Part shown: one piece after another, positions 25,705-33,489 of the stretch
Layout of the letters: each line of letters begins with the position of its first letter
Position numbering within the stretch: position 1 is the first letter of the stretch
Assembly: GCA_025943965.1 (NCBI GenBank)
Contig: JAPCWD010000015.1
Span: 1 to 40,431, forward strand
Length of the DNA: 40,431 nucleotides
Source of the DNA: Synergistaceae bacterium DZ-S4
GTDB lineage: Bacteria > Synergistota > Synergistia > Synergistales > Synergistaceae
Direction of reading: 5' to 3'
The notes under the pieces: model-generated
Database searches by the model: none
What the model saw: the letters and a program-made list of their open reading frames with translations, nothing else
What the model was told of the DNA's origin: nothing
Translations under genes and position numbers: made by a program

Positions 25705-26586
25705 TTACAGTTTCTTCCCGGTCTCTTTCTCGATAGTATCCATTATGATCTTTTTAAGATCCGGATCCCTGAGGGCCATTGTGACAGTCGCCTTTATCCA
25801 CCCTTCCCTCACACCGCAGTCCAGCCTTCTTCCTTTATATATGAGTGCATAGACCGGTTCTTCCCCGAGCATTGAGGCAATGGCGTCGGTAAGCTGATAT
25901 TCGCCTCCCCTGCCCCTTTTAATGCTTTTAAGATGGCTGAATATAGAAGGAGAGAGAACGTATCTTCCCATTATCGCCAGGTTTGAGGGGGCCTCTTTGG
26001 GGTCGGGCTTCTCAACAAGTCCCTTGACCCTGTAGACACCGGGTCCCACCTCTTCTGCATCAACTATCCCATACCTTGAAGTATCCTCCTGATCTACTTC
26101 CTCAAGGCTCAGGACTGACCCGCCGTATTTTTCTCTTACCGATTCCAGCTGCGACAGGACTGTAGGATCGGCAAGCATTACGTCATCCGGAAGCAAAAGG
26201 CCAAAGTATTCATCCCTGCAGAACTCTTCGGCGCAAAGTACCGCATGTCCGAGTCCCAGGGGCTTTTCCTGGAGTGTGTAATAAAAAACGGCAAGTTCGG
26301 GTATCTTTTTCAGATGCTCTGCCAAATCTTTTTTTCCTGTCTGCTCAAGGTGTTTTTCAAGATTCGGCGAGTGCTGGAAATACTGATATATTGTCTCTTT
26401 TCCCGTCCCCGTTACGAAGACTATTTCACTGCACCCTGAAGCAACGGCCTCATCCACTCCGTAATGGATCAGCGGCCTGTCGATCAGCGGCATCATTTCC
26501 TTTGGAATGTCCTTTGTCAAGGGCAGAAATCTTGTGCCCAGCCCAGCGACCGGAAAGACTGCCTTCTTAATATGCCTGAACCCCAT
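25705..26586 (-). CDS. galU: UTP-glucose-1-phosphate uridylyltransferase
   Basis: Makes UDP-glucose from UTP and glucose 1-phosphate for glycans and surface polymers. 293 residues. The N-terminal nucleotide-binding signature VAGLGTRFLPLTKDIPKEMM is at about residue 13. LLPDDVMLADP near 127, GLVEKPDPKEAPSNLAIMGR near 190 and the catalytic-site RRLDCGVREGWIKA near 255 are also present. It follows glmM with no gap and ends at a strong terminator, so it is the last gene of its transcript. Confidence 0.96.
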   Translation of the reverse strand: MGFRHIKKAVFPVAGLGTRFLPLTKDIPKEMMPLIDRPLIHYGVDEAVASGCSEIVFVTGTGKETIYQYFQHSPNLEKHLEQTGKKDLAEHLKKIPELAVFYYTLQEKPLGLGHAVLCAEEFCRDEYFGLLLPDDVMLADPTVLSQLESVREKYGGSVLSLEEVDQEDTSRYGIVDAEEVGPGVYRVKGLVEKPDPKEAPSNLAIMGRYVLSPSIFSHLKSIKRGRGGEYQLTDAIASMLGEEPVYALIYKGRRLDCGVREGWIKATVTMALRDPDLKKIIMDTIEKETGKKL

Positions 26587-27957
26587 TCAATTACCCCCTG
26601 CCGCCGCTATTTCCAGTATCGTCTTTTCAAGCATTGCTGCCGTTTCATTCATAAGCCGGTGGTCCCTTGATTCGACGAAGATCCTGATAAGAGGTTCCGT
26701 CCCCGAGGGCCGAAGCAGCATACGTCCCTTGCCTTTAAGGTCATCCAATGCTATTTTTTCAGCTTCTTTTAATTTGGAACTGCCCAAAACACGATCCTTG
26801 TTTTCGATCTTGAGATTCCTGAGCACCTGCGGATACCTGTCGAAACGATCTGAGAGTGTCAAGATGTCTTCATCAAGGTCCGAGAGGGCCCTAAGGAAGA
26901 GGAGACCTGAACAGAGTCCGTCCCCTGTGTTCGCATAGTCAAGGGCGATCAGGTGACCTGACTGTTCTCCTCCAACCCGGCTATTTTCTTTCCGCATAGT
27001 GTCAAGTACATACCTGTCACCGACACCGCATCTGAATACCTTTATGTCCTCTTTGGTAAGCAGATCCTCCAGGACCATGTTGCTCATCACTGTCGCCACC
27101 ACCCCGGATCCGAGAGTGCCCTTTGATTTCAGCCAGCGGCCTATGACCCAGAGCATGATGTCGCCGTCAATGATCCTCCCCTTTCCGTCACACATTAGGA
27201 CCCTGTCGGTATCACCGTCATAAGCAATGCCTATTTCCGCTTTTGCGTCCATTGTCTTACGTCTGAGAAAGTCCATATTGGTAACTCCGACCCCGGAGTT
27301 TATATTGAGGCCATCAGGCTGGTTGGCTAAGATCGAGACCGGCCCCTTCCAGTTTTTGAACAGCGGCTCTACCAGGGCAGACGCAGCTCCGTTGGCTGCA
27401 TCGATCAGTATGGAATGATCCCTGTTTTCGACCTTTTCCATTATTCCAAGCAGAAAATTAAGATATTTGCCTGTAAGCTCACCCGCATCATATATCCTGC
27501 CGACAGCTCCGTGGGTCGGCCTCTCAGATCTTGCGTCCGTCTCGTAAAGACCTTCGATTTCCAGCTCTTCCTCGTCTGAAAGTTTAAAACCGTCTCCGTC
27601 AAGATATTTGATCCCATTGTACTCCGCCGGATTATGGGAGGCGCTGATCACGGCTCCTCCGTCAAAATGTCCCGAAGCTACGGAAAAACTTACTCCCGGC
27701 GTTGGGATCTCACCTATGGAATAGACGTTCCCGCCTGCTGAGGTGATGCCGGCAGAGAGAGCAGATTCGATCATCTGTCCCGAACATCTCGTATCCCTTC
27801 CGACAGCGATCCTTGGTCCTTCAGCGCCTCTGTTGATAAGAAATACAGTGAAGGCCCTGCCCAGTTTCATTGCAGTCTCGGGTGTCATAAGTCCTATGTT
27901 GGCGATATCCCTGACACCGTCTGTCCCGAACATGCGCCGTACCTTATTATTTTCCAA
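26587..27957 (-). CDS. glmM: Phosphoglucosamine mutase
   Basis: Converts glucosamine 6-phosphate to glucosamine 1-phosphate, the step before GlmU. About 456 residues. Motifs: FGTDGVRD near the N-terminus, the phosphoserine loop ISASHNPAEYNGIK near 105, the metal loop AYDGDTDRVLMCD near 240, the sugar loop GGEQSGH near 330 and the phosphate loop RPSGTEPLIRIFVE near 420. Start: GTG at 27966 directly abuts AAGGGG, while TTG at 27957 is 8 bases away, so I prefer TTG. The usual cdaA-cdaR-glmM order is kept, but repeat locus C lies between cdaR and glmM. Confidence 0.95.
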   Translation of the reverse strand: MENNKVRRMFGTDGVRDIANIGLMTPETAMKLGRAFTVFLINRGAEGPRIAVGRDTRCSGQMIESALSAGITSAGGNVYSIGEIPTPGVSFSVASGHFDGGAVISASHNPAEYNGIKYLDGDGFKLSDEEELEIEGLYETDARSERPTHGAVGRIYDAGELTGKYLNFLLGIMEKVENRDHSILIDAANGAASALVEPLFKNWKGPVSILANQPDGLNINSGVGVTNMDFLRRKTMDAKAEIGIAYDGDTDRVLMCDGKGRIIDGDIMLWVIGRWLKSKGTLGSGVVATVMSNMVLEDLLTKEDIKVFRCGVGDRYVLDTMRKENSRVGGEQSGHLIALDYANTGDGLCSGLLFLRALSDLDEDILTLSDRFDRYPQVLRNLKIENKDRVLGSSKLKEAEKIALDDLKGKGRMLLRPSGTEPLIRIFVESRDHRLMNETAAMLEKTILEIAAAGGN

Positions 27958-28002
27958 TAAAGCCACCCCTTGATCCTATATTAATAAAATAACTGACATA
28001 AA

Positions 28003-28045
28003 GACCGGCGAGCTATTGGCAAGCGTGGGCAAGCAATAGGCAAGC
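28003..28045 (-). repeat. Repeat locus C, left 11-bp word array
   Basis: Plus-strand words GGCGAGC (28007), GGCAAGC (28018), GGCAAGC (28028) and GGCAAGC (28039), with spacers TATT, GTG and AATA, lie at steps of 11, 10 and 11 bases. AGTCGTTAATG follows. On the minus strand the order is TTAACGACT, then GCTTGCC words pointing left, the same lead-in and orientation as the left arms of A and D. Confidence 0.85.
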
Positions 28046-28070
28046 AGTCGTTAATGCTCGCGAAGACTGC

Positions 28071-28159
28071 CTCCGCGGAGAATTTGCAGCCTTTAGGCTG
28101 CGGAGAATTCGCGACATTCGTCGCTGGAGAATTTGCCTGACTGGTCAGGCGATGAATTA
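28071..28159. repeat. Repeat locus C centre: 9-base motif alternating with different perfect hairpins
   Basis: GGAGAATTT (28077), GGAGAATTC (28102), GGAGAATTT (28126) and the related GATGAATTA (28151) recur every 24-25 bases. Between them lie three unrelated perfect inverted repeats: GCAGCC/GGCTGC (28086-28101), GCGAC/GTCGC (28111-28124) and GCCTGAC/GTCAGGC (28135-28150). The first motif is preceded by the palindrome CTCCGCGGAG (28071-28080). No gene is seen in 27967-28368. Confidence 0.85.
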
Positions 28160-28264
28160 AATCTTAAAATCTAAGCTTTTATTCTCCGGTGGGTGAACGC
28201 CCGCCAAATTCCACAGCAACTAATGTCGCGAATTCCGCGTCCCTGCCCTTGTGACCTGACAACC

Positions 28265-28356
28265 GTTTGACTACTGTTTGACGATAGTTTGACCGCCCTA
28301 CTACAGATTCACCATTGCTTCACTACAGCTTCACGGCGATAATATCGCCGCTTCAC
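28265..28356 (+). repeat. Repeat locus C, right 11-bp word array with one embedded hairpin
   Basis: GTTTGAC occurs at 28265, 28276 and 28287 (spacers TACT, GATA), then GCCCTAC (28295), GATTCAC (28306), GCTTCAC (28317) and GCTTCAC (28328) with spacers TACA, CATT and TACA. A perfect 7-bp hairpin, GGCGATA-A-TATCGCC (28335-28349), sits between two GCTTCAC words (the second at 28350). The array ends 13 bases before the cdaR stop. Confidence 0.9.
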
Positions 28357-28368
28357 TATGCCCTTACC

Positions 28369-29682
28369 CTAATCCACTGCGGTCACTGTCACCTGTTCAG
28401 GCTCTATCCTCAGGACCTTGAATCCGGATTTTAAGTCTCTTACCAGAACGGGGAGCATCAGCTGTTTTGATACAATATTTGAAACATCCACATAAAGTTC
28501 ACATGGTACCGAGCCGGGATGCAGCGCATCGATATCAGCTTTTGTCCCGCTTATTGTCAGTTTTACGGACTGAGGGGCAAGCTTCCACTCTTTACCCTGT
28601 GCAGAACCCTCGGTCATCACCCCTACACCGCTGAACGTCCTCTCAGCTATCTTTTTTCTGATGTAAATTTCCACTCTGGCTCTGTCAGGACCACGTATCT
28701 CGACCTCCGGGGTCATTTCAACCGGCTGGAGCGGCAGCATGAGGTTAAGGTTCTGGTCAAGTCCGGATATATCGACCGGAGGAAGCACGAGCGAGGTCAT
28801 TTTCTTCACAGCTGTGCTTTTTCCCTTTATCGCTACACTGGAGGGTATGACCAGAACAGATTCGAGTTCGTATCCGTCAGCCGGCGTCCCGATGACAGAT
28901 ACCTCTACAGGTATGCTCTCGCCGAGTATTTCATTTTCCAGCGAGACAGTCACTTCAGTCTGATTGGGAGTTATTTTTACTCTTTCGGAGTTTGCCGGCT
29001 GGCCTGCAACTTTTACAGGAAGAACCATGCTTTCTCCGTCATTGATCTTTGATGCCGGAATAATGGCCTCAATGGACTGCACTGAGAGGACATCGATCTC
29101 CGGCCCGCTTATCACAGCTTCTCTGGGCAAAATGTTTACTGAAGACACTGCCATGCCTTCCGGCAGATTTCCTTCAATGCGGTGTGAGATAGGCACGGTC
29201 CTTTCGACATGTCTGTATATCTCGACATCCGCGGTCGATGGCTGCCAGTTCCTCACCCTTACAAAGGGCGGAGTGCTGATGCTTATCGGCAGGCTGTATT
29301 TCCCTGGCTGCAGTCCCTGAAGGTCTACCCTTGCAGAAACATCACTCTGCTCGACCCTCGAAAGGGCATTGATCCTCCCAACGATCCTTATCTCGACCTT
29401 TCTGGTATTGTCGAACATCGAGTACCCTCTCTGGAGGTTGAGATATTCGATATTTGCGGACATTGAGCGTGTCCCGTCACTGTTGCCGTCCCATGCAACG
29501 AATGCCCACACCATAAGCGAGATGACAAGAGAGACGAAAAAGAGTCCCAAATTGGCCCTGAGCCTTCCCGTCCCGCGTATGCTTATCCATCTGTCAAGTT
29601 CTTCAAAAAATTTTTTTGTTATTTTGGACATATTCCTAAAATCCTTAGGGCCGCCATTTCCGTTTTCAGCGTTATTCTTCAT
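28369..29682 (-). CDS. cdaR: CdaR, YbbR-domain regulator of the diadenylate cyclase
   Basis: Membrane-anchored extracytoplasmic protein that binds CdaA and modulates c-di-AMP synthesis. About 437 residues. A short cytoplasmic N-terminus is followed by one membrane helix (LGLFFVSLVISLMVWAFVAW near residue 45-65) and several YbbR repeats to the end, with typical P..V.I.GP signatures (PREAVISGPE, PSSVAIKGKS, PQSVKLTISG, PEQVTVTAVD). Start: GTG at 29691 is possible, but ATG at 29682 has GGGGAG at good spacing and overlaps the cdaA stop by 11 bases. Coupling to cdaA supports the assignment. Confidence 0.93.
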   Translation of the reverse strand: MKNNAENGNGGPKDFRNMSKITKKFFEELDRWISIRGTGRLRANLGLFFVSLVISLMVWAFVAWDGNSDGTRSMSANIEYLNLQRGYSMFDNTRKVEIRIVGRINALSRVEQSDVSARVDLQGLQPGKYSLPISISTPPFVRVRNWQPSTADVEIYRHVERTVPISHRIEGNLPEGMAVSSVNILPREAVISGPEIDVLSVQSIEAIIPASKINDGESMVLPVKVAGQPANSERVKITPNQTEVTVSLENEILGESIPVEVSVIGTPADGYELESVLVIPSSVAIKGKSTAVKKMTSLVLPPVDISGLDQNLNLMLPLQPVEMTPEVEIRGPDRARVEIYIRKKIAERTFSGVGVMTEGSAQGKEWKLAPQSVKLTISGTKADIDALHPGSVPCELYVDVSNIVSKQLMLPVLVRDLKSGFKVLRIEPEQVTVTAVD

Positions 29683-30502
29683 TGGGTACACTCCCCGGCC
29701 ACTGCTGGACTATTTCTTCCCTGAGCCTGTCCATAAAGTTGGAGCCCCTTCCCTCGTAGCTGAAATAGTGGCCGCATATACTTCTGAGCTGAGCCTCGCT
29801 CAATGGTTTTGAGAGCCGTCCGCCTACCGCGACCGTTATCTCTCCGCGTTCTTCCGAAACGGCTATAGCAAGCGCGTCTGACATCTCTGTAACGCCAAGG
29901 GCTGCCCTGTGTCTGGTCCCGTACCATCTTGAGATATCTGTTTTTTCAGTCAGCGGCAAATAACAGCCGGCTGCAATGATATTATGCTGGTCTATTACTA
30001 CCGCACCATCGTGAAGAGGGGTCCCGGGCCAGAAAATAGATACCATCAATTCTTCCGTGATATCTGCCTTCAGGGATACAGCGGTCCTCCAAACCTCCTT
30101 GAGACTGGTGTTCCTTTGAAGGACGCAAAGCGCGCCTATCCTCTGTGATTTGCAGTAAAGCATAGCCTTGGTAAGATTCTCCGCTTTGATATCCACCATC
30201 TCTTCGTTCTTGTCTACCTTCCACAGATGGCCCTTGCCAAGCTCCTCAAGCATGTGCCTCAGTTCCGGCTGGAAAAGGATCGGTATTACTATTATGAAGG
30301 CGCTCAGGAGTTTTCCGATGATCCAGGAAAGGCTTCTCAGTTCGAGGACATTTGCGAGAGCACCGATAAGTCCGATGATCATGACACCACGTATGAGCTG
30401 CATGGCACGAGTCCCGACCAATAGCAAAAGAACTCTGTAAATGATAAAGGCGACAATAAAAATGTCAGGGATATCCTGCCAGCGCAAATCAAAAAACGGC
30501 AA
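29672..30502 (-). CDS. cdaA: Diadenylate cyclase CdaA
   Basis: Condenses two ATP into the second messenger cyclic di-AMP at the membrane. About 276 residues. Three N-terminal membrane helices (about 12-85) precede the DAC domain. The catalytic motifs are LHDGAVVI near residue 170 (DGA) and GTRHRAALGVTE near 200 (RHR). The glycine-rich GEITVAVGG follows. Start: GTG at 30511 overlaps the Shine-Dalgarno GGAGG (30511-30515), whereas TTG at 30502 lies 8 bases from it, so TTG is preferred. It forms the conserved cdaA-cdaR-glmM set. The matching phosphodiesterase gene pgpH is elsewhere in this window. Confidence 0.96.
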   Translation of the reverse strand: MPFFDLRWQDIPDIFIVAFIIYRVLLLLVGTRAMQLIRGVMIIGLIGALANVLELRSLSWIIGKLLSAFIIVIPILFQPELRHMLEELGKGHLWKVDKNEEMVDIKAENLTKAMLYCKSQRIGALCVLQRNTSLKEVWRTAVSLKADITEELMVSIFWPGTPLHDGAVVIDQHNIIAAGCYLPLTEKTDISRWYGTRHRAALGVTEMSDALAIAVSEERGEITVAVGGRLSKPLSEAQLRSICGHYFSYEGRGSNFMDRLREEIVQQWPGSVPNEE

Positions 30503-30597
30503 CGGAACCACCTCCTTTTATCTCAGATCTCTGATAATTCGTTTGCCTGACGGTGATTTAGTATGAAACTGATATAAAAGCTGTCTAATATTATCAC

Positions 30598-31440
30598 TTA
30601 CTCTCCCCGCAGTTTTCTCAGAAGAGAAAGATTTCCTTCGTCTCCTATGCCCTCTTTCGGCGTTTCAAGTATAGCCGGAACATTATCAAATCTGACGTCG
30701 TTTACAAGCATCGAAAATGGTTCGAGTCCGATGGTTCCCTCTCCCAGATGCTGATGCCTGTCCTTTTTGCTTCCCTTATCCATCTTGCTGTCGCTCAAAT
30801 GCCAGCAGTGTATCCTTTCGAGCCCCACATGCTTCTCCAGCAAACCTACAAGCCTGTTGTATGATTCGTGAGTCCTTATTTCATATCCTGCCGCAAATAC
30901 ATGGCAGATGTCTACACAGAAACCTATCCTCGGATGACCTTCCAAATGGTCCAGTATAGCGGAAAACTCAGAAATATCCCCTCCCAGTACGGACCCCTGT
31001 CCGGCCATGGTCTCCAGCAATATCCTTACCTTAATGTCCGAAGTGGCTTCGAGTACTTTCAGAAGAGAGGCGGAGACTCTTGCAAGGGCCGCTTCCCCAG
31101 TGCTTTCAAGAGCAAAACCGGGATGCAGCACAACATCGTCTATGCTCAGATGCCTACATCTCTCGAGCTCACTTATCAGGGCTTCTTCACTCTTTCCCCT
31201 TACGTGGTCATTCCCTCCCAGATTAATCAGATAGGAGGCATGAGAAACGACCTTCCTTACCGAACTGTCTTTTGAGGCCCTGTAAAATTCCTCTATCTCC
31301 CTGAAGCTGAGCGGGTCATTTGACCATTGGCGCTGGTTTCTCGTAAATATCTGCATGGATTCGCAGCCTGCGGCATCTGCTCTCTGGTATGCCCTGTGGA
31401 GTCCCCCTGCGACAGATATGTGGGCACCAATGAGAGCCAC
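30598..31440 (-). CDS. nfo: Endonuclease IV (AP endonuclease)
   Basis: Zinc enzyme of base-excision repair that cleaves 5' of abasic sites. 280 residues, normal. The N-terminus ALIGAHISVAGGLHRAYQRA is typical. Metal-binding motifs follow: VVSHASYLINLGG near 63, VLHPGFALESTGE near 107, ILLETMAGQGS near 140, CVDICHVFAAGYEI near 175 and WHLSDSKMDKGSKKDRHQHL near 215. The start is GTG, overlapping the pyk stop by one base (TAGTG), so it is coupled to pyk. Confidence 0.96.
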   Translation of the reverse strand: MALIGAHISVAGGLHRAYQRADAAGCESMQIFTRNQRQWSNDPLSFREIEEFYRASKDSSVRKVVSHASYLINLGGNDHVRGKSEEALISELERCRHLSIDDVVLHPGFALESTGEAALARVSASLLKVLEATSDIKVRILLETMAGQGSVLGGDISEFSAILDHLEGHPRIGFCVDICHVFAAGYEIRTHESYNRLVGLLEKHVGLERIHCWHLSDSKMDKGSKKDRHQHLGEGTIGLEPFSMLVNDVRFDNVPAILETPKEGIGDEGNLSLLRKLRGE

Positions 31441-33197
31441 TACTGGCTCCGTCCCAGATAGACCACTCCGCGCACACCGTCAAGGGTAATAAGCGTTCCG
31501 TCTTCTACCAAGTCAAATATCCCGGATACTCCGACTATTCCGGGAAGTCCCATGTTCAACGATGCGACAGCGGTATGGCAGGAAAATCCGTCTTCTTCGC
31601 TTACAACACCCGACGCCCTTTCCATTGCGGGAATATAATCCCGGTCTGTCTTCCGCACTACAAGGATCGATCCCTGGGTAATTTTCTGATTTGCCTCTTC
31701 CGGAGTTTCAGCCTTGCAGACCACACCTCTTGTCTTCTTCTTTATCAAAGACAGTCCTTTGCCGATAATTTTGCCAACAGTATAAACCTGTACAAGGTTA
31801 GTACTGCCCGGAACTCCAAGCGGGATACCTGAGGTGAAGACAACGTTGTCTCCGCCCTTTATCAGCCCTTCTTCCTGAACTATCGACAGGGAGTTCGATA
31901 CGGACTCTTCAACATCAGTTGTGAAGGGACAAATAAGAGGATATACCCCCCATACGAGTGCAAGTTCGCGCCACGTGGAAAAGGACGGTGTCATGGCAAT
32001 TATCGGGCAATCAGGCCTGTACTTGCTTACCATCCTTGCAGTCGCCCCGCTTCTCGTTAACGACAGTATGGCAGTCGCACAAACGGTTTCAGAGATGTCA
32101 CGCGCAGCACGGCTCACGGCATCAGCTATTTCTCCGCAGTTGAAAAAGATCTTCGGAGTCCTTTGCCACTCACTAAGGTTCTCTTCCGTCCTCATCAAGA
32201 TCTTATGCATCATCTTAACCGATCCTACCGGGTATCTGCCGCCTGCCGTCTCTCCCGAGAGCATAACAGCATCGGCGCCGTCAATGACAGCATTTGCGAC
32301 ATCGCTTGCCTCCGCGCGGGTCGGCTTAGGATTCCGTATCATCGAATCAAGCATCTGGGTCGCAACTATGGCAGGTTTTCCCTGTGAGCGGCACTTTTCT
32401 ATGATCTCCTTCTGCACCATCGGCACATCTTCAGTCGGCATCTCGACACCAAGGTCTCCCCTTGCCACCATTATTCCATCCACTATTGCAAGGATCTCGT
32501 CAATATTTTCTACCGATTGCCTTGTCTCGATCTTTGCAATTATCTTTGCTTCTCCGGAATGTTCTTCAAGGATCTTCCTGACACCGAGGATATCCTCCTT
32601 TGTCCTGACGAAAGAGACAGCTATATAATCCACGCTGTGCTCTATGCCCCATCTTATGTCACTGATATCCTTCTCTGTCAGAGTAGGGACGGAAAGATCC
32701 GCGCCGGGTACATTCACTCCCTTTTTCTCTCCGAGTTCCCCTCCGACCATGACTCTGCATCTGACGGAATTACTGTCCAATGACTCTGCCAAAAGCAATA
32801 TTGAACCGTCATCTATGAAGATCTCCTGTCCAACGGAGATCTCTTTGTAGAGACCGGGGTAATCAACATATACACCCATTGAGTTACCTACGGCAGGCGC
32901 AAGCAACAGGCTGAATCCATTTCCCGCTTCCAGCATGACTTTCTGATGGCCTTCAAGCATGCCGGTCCTTATCTCTGGGCCCTTCGTGTCGAGCAGTGTG
33001 GCCACAGGCCTGCGAAGGGTCTCTTCTACCTTCCGCACATTATTGATGGTCTTTGTATGGGAATCATGGTCACCATGGCTGAAGTTTAGGCGCGCTACGT
33101 TCATTCCGGACCGTACAAGTTCGCTTATGGTCTTTTCATCCCAGCACGCCGGCCCCATGGTGCATACTATTTTTACTTTTCTCTCCAGTCTTTTCAT
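31440..33197 (-). CDS. pyk: Pyruvate kinase with C-terminal PEP-utiliser (phosphohistidine-like) domain
   Basis: Converts phosphoenolpyruvate and ADP to pyruvate and ATP. 585 residues, about 110 more than the E. coli enzyme. The kinase part holds KIVCTMGPACWDEKT, NVARLNFSHGDHDSH near 33, LDTKGPEIRTG near 68, KIIAKIETRQSVENIDEI near 215, MVARGDLGVEMP and MLDSMIRNPKPTRAEASDVANAV near 280. The extra domain (from about 485) resembles the mobile domain of PEP-utilising enzymes, with GFSCHTAVASLNMGLPGIVG near 545, as in Bacillus-type pyruvate kinases. The start overlaps the mtrB stop as ATGA. This genome also encodes ppdK, which runs the reverse conversion. Confidence 0.96.
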   Translation of the reverse strand: MKRLERKVKIVCTMGPACWDEKTISELVRSGMNVARLNFSHGDHDSHTKTINNVRKVEETLRRPVATLLDTKGPEIRTGMLEGHQKVMLEAGNGFSLLLAPAVGNSMGVYVDYPGLYKEISVGQEIFIDDGSILLLAESLDSNSVRCRVMVGGELGEKKGVNVPGADLSVPTLTEKDISDIRWGIEHSVDYIAVSFVRTKEDILGVRKILEEHSGEAKIIAKIETRQSVENIDEILAIVDGIMVARGDLGVEMPTEDVPMVQKEIIEKCRSQGKPAIVATQMLDSMIRNPKPTRAEASDVANAVIDGADAVMLSGETAGGRYPVGSVKMMHKILMRTEENLSEWQRTPKIFFNCGEIADAVSRAARDISETVCATAILSLTRSGATARMVSKYRPDCPIIAMTPSFSTWRELALVWGVYPLICPFTTDVEESVSNSLSIVQEEGLIKGGDNVVFTSGIPLGVPGSTNLVQVYTVGKIIGKGLSLIKKKTRGVVCKAETPEEANQKITQGSILVVRKTDRDYIPAMERASGVVSEEDGFSCHTAVASLNMGLPGIVGVSGIFDLVEDGTLITLDGVRGVVYLGRSQ

Positions 33198-33457
33198 TCA
33201 GACTCCGGCAGCTTATGCTTTCCGCTCTTTATCTCGCCGTGTTTTGTCAAAATAACGGCAGATCCTCTGATCTTCATCGCGGATATGTGTTCGGTGAACT
33301 GGGCAATCCATACTTCTCCCTCGTCCAGCTTCTCAGTGTGAAGGAACCTGTTCTCGGCTCCCCTTGTGACACCGATGACCGTTACTCCGTTCTCAAGCGC
33401 TTTCACCGCAATGTAGTCTCCCCCGGCGAGGCGCACTTCGCTGTCGTTCTGAGGCAT
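33194..33457 (-). CDS. mtrB: Trp RNA-binding attenuation protein (TRAP, MtrB)
   Basis: Ring-forming (11-mer) protein that, with tryptophan bound, wraps RNA bearing spaced GAG/UAG triplets and so attenuates trp genes. 87 residues versus 75 in B. subtilis, with short extensions at both ends. The core GVTVIGVTRGAENRF, EKLDEGEV and IAQFTEHISAMKIRG aligns without gaps. The three RNA-contacting residues of the B. subtilis protein (K37, K56, R58) correspond to K43, K62 and R64. Tryptophan-pocket residues correspond to T31, R32, Q53, T55, H57 and S59. GAGGAGAGG precedes the ATG. It lies between dnaE and pyk, with a 4-base ATGA overlap to pyk. No trp gene is in the window. Confidence 0.93.
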   Translation of the reverse strand: MPQNDSEVRLAGGDYIAVKALENGVTVIGVTRGAENRFLHTEKLDEGEVWIAQFTEHISAMKIRGSAVILTKHGEIKSGKHKLPESE

Positions 33458-33489
33458 CTTGACCTCTCCTCTCGTCTTTTCTTCGTCCT

